Shown: positions 63,036-64,000 of the stretch, piece after piece
Layout of the letters: each line of letters opens with the position of its first letter
Position numbering within the stretch: the stretch's first letter is position 1
NCBI GenBank assembly: GCA_014584575.1
Contig: JACTMP010000079.1
Coordinates: 20,120-84,119 of the forward strand
Length of the DNA stretch: 64,000 nucleotides
Reading direction: 5' to 3'
DNA from: Chloroflexota bacterium
Lineage (GTDB): Bacteria; Chloroflexota; Anaerolineae; Promineifilales; Promineifilaceae
The notes under the pieces: model-generated
Told to the model about the DNA's origin: nothing
Databases searched by the model: none
Seen by the model: only the letters and a program-made list of their open reading frames with translations
Position numbers and translations under genes: made by a program

Positions 63036-63090
63036 GTTCGTAGTGGGCGATTTATCGCCTTTCTCAGGCGATAAATCGCCTACTACGAAC
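63036..63090. repeat. GGCGATTTATCGCC palindrome upstream of the GNAT gene
   Basis: 25-bp arms, one mismatch, ending about 20 bp before the start codon of the next gene, so it could affect the leader of its mRNA. Confidence 0.9.
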
Positions 63091-63110
63091 TATTTTGTGA
63101 GGAGAAAAAC

Positions 63111-63899
63111 ATGAGTGAACCAACCCGTGATTCCATTGTGACCTTACGCGAAATAACGAAGGATAATGCCTGGAGCATTATCAAGCTAGAGGTGGCGGAG
63201 GGGCAAAATAAGTTTGTGGCTCCCAACGATGTTTCGTTGGCGCAGGCTTATTTCGAGCGCGACAAGGCGTGGTTCCGCGCTATTTATGCGGACGAGACGC
63301 CGGTGGGTTTTATGATGCTCTATGACGACCCGCGTGAGCCGGTCTACTTTTTGTGGCGGTTGATGATGGATGCGCGGTATCAGGGGATGGGCTACGGCCG
63401 TCGCGCCCTCGACCACCTCGTTGACTATGTGAAAACACGGCCGTCGGCCACCGAACTCAAAGTGAGCTACGTGCCCGGCGAAGGCAGTCCTGGCCCGTTT
63501 TATGCCAGGTATGGCTTTGTGGAAACGGGCGAAGTGGAAGATGGGGAAAATGTGATGAGCCTGAAGCTGACTTATGCGGATGGTGAAGGCCCAAAACCGG
63601 CCTGGGGACGGCCGTTGACCCACATCGTCATGATCAAACTCAAAGACCCCACGCCGGAAAACATTGACGAAGCCGTCGCCCAAATCCGCAGCATGGAAGG
63701 CAAAATCGAAGGGCTGAAATCGTTGGAAGTGGGCCAAGATGTGGTGCGCTCGGAACGCTCCTATGATCTGGCGCTCATTGCCCGCTTTGAAGACCGCGCC
63801 GGACTGGAAATTTACAACACCCACCCAGTGCATCTGCCGGTGCTGGCCTATTTGCGGGAACGGATGAGTGCGGTCACGGCCGTAGATTTTGAAAGCTAG
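63111..63899 (+). CDS. GNAT acetyltransferase fused to a Dabb domain
   Basis: A 262-residue protein. Residues about 8-155 are a GNAT domain of the spermidine-acetyltransferase kind: VTLREITKDNAWSIIKLEV, FLWRLMMDARYQGMGYGRRAL (acetyl-CoA loop Q-G-x-G-x-G/R), and YVPGEGSPGPFYARYGFVETG. Residues about 168-262 are a stress-responsive A/B barrel (Dabb): LTHIVMIKLKDPTPENIDEAV, SLEVGQDVVRSERSYDLALIARFEDRAGL, HPVHLPVLAYL. Dabb domains are small dimerising barrels, sometimes enzymes. The fusion is unusual to me. Likely acetylates a polyamine or similar amine. Confidence 0.88.
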   Translation: MSEPTRDSIVTLREITKDNAWSIIKLEVAEGQNKFVAPNDVSLAQAYFERDKAWFRAIYADETPVGFMMLYDDPREPVYFLWRLMMDARYQGMGYGRRALDHLVDYVKTRPSATELKVSYVPGEGSPGPFYARYGFVETGEVEDGENVMSLKLTYADGEGPKPAWGRPLTHIVMIKLKDPTPENIDEAVAQIRSMEGKIEGLKSLEVGQDVVRSERSYDLALIARFEDRAGLEIYNTHPVHLPVLAYLRERMSAVTAVDFES

Positions 63900-63942
63900 T
63901 CGTAACTATACAGGTACAAAACCTGTGATATAAATAGGCATC

Positions 63943-64000
63943 ATGGAAGAGTTGCTGCGCGAAAATGAACGGCTCAGGCAAGAAAACCAAGAACTTCGTG
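63943..64000 (+). CDS. Start of a coiled-coil protein, possibly an IS66-type transposase (partial)
   Basis: Only 19 codons are in the window: MEELLRENERLRQENQELR, a leucine-zipper-like heptad pattern. IS66-family transposases open in this manner before a Ser/Pro-rich linker, but so do many other proteins. The right edge cuts it. Confidence 0.35.
   Translation, partial: MEELLRENERLRQENQELR

Overview
The window is about 64 kb of high-GC bacterial chromosome, densely coding on both strands, with no rRNA or tRNA gene that I could find. Gene content (two-component and Ser/Thr kinase signalling, a DUF4388 protein beside a Ras-like GTPase, fused isobutyryl-CoA mutase, a tungsten/molybdenum aldehyde oxidoreductase, GT39 and YfhO-type membrane proteins, myo-inositol phosphate synthase) and the very frequent palindrome ACGGCCGT suggest a filamentous or multicellular-type Chloroflexota (Anaerolineae-like) organism. 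That assignment is inference; no marker gene in the window proves it.

Layout. 0-1.5 kb: the tail of a NACHT-type protein, then a PIN toxin/UPF0175 antitoxin pair. 1.5-8.5 kb: SbcC, a broken nuclease remnant, DUF302 and rhodanese proteins, a GT39 membrane protein, and a graveyard of a histidine-kinase tail and an IS4-type transposase head. 8.5-16.7 kb: thiolase, a small antitoxin/nucleotidyltransferase cassette flanked by direct repeats, an HNH protein, a FadB-type bifunctional enzyme and a penicillin-acylase-family hydrolase. 16.7-18.8 kb: a Ser/Thr kinase joined through one membrane helix to a degenerate M14 carboxypeptidase fold.

19.1-30.1 kb: a nine-gene co-directional locus with a strong promoter at its head: DUF4388 protein, small GTPase, alpha/beta hydrolase, left-handed beta-helix protein, an acyl-ACP-reductase-like enzyme, response regulator, large GAF/PAS histidine kinase, CheY-like regulator, second alpha/beta hydrolase. 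It looks like a signalling unit wired to fatty-acyl chemistry. 30.2-38.3 kb: an M23/SH3/glycoside-hydrolase protein, cyclophilin, glycogen phosphorylase and debranching enzyme. 38.5-45.7 kb: IcmF, a MoaD-like protein and partner, aldehyde ferredoxin oxidoreductase, and a protoglobin fused to a MoaD-like domain. 46-52.5 kb: lipoprotein hydrolase, methyltransferase, ComEC, a truncated nucleotidyltransferase. 52.6-58.1 kb: a heterodimeric ABC exporter, a previously easy-to-miss 39-residue peptide gene with its own promoter and terminator, and Ino1. 58.3-64 kb: YfhO and GT39 membrane proteins, a GNAT-Dabb fusion, and the start of a coiled-coil protein at the edge.

Three layers of repeats run through everything: the octamer ACGGCCGT in genes and spacers; arrays of 7-8 bp units (GAGATTGG, GGTAATC, GTGATGC, GCCACCT and relatives) mostly between genes; and perfect or near-perfect dispersed palindromes. 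In several genes these arrays and palindromes lie inside the reading frame and are translated as low-complexity inserts. The best candidates for undescribed biology are the 19-30 kb signalling/acyl-reductase locus, the protoglobin-MoaD fusion beside the aldehyde oxidoreductase, the kinase-M14 fusion, and the repeat system itself.
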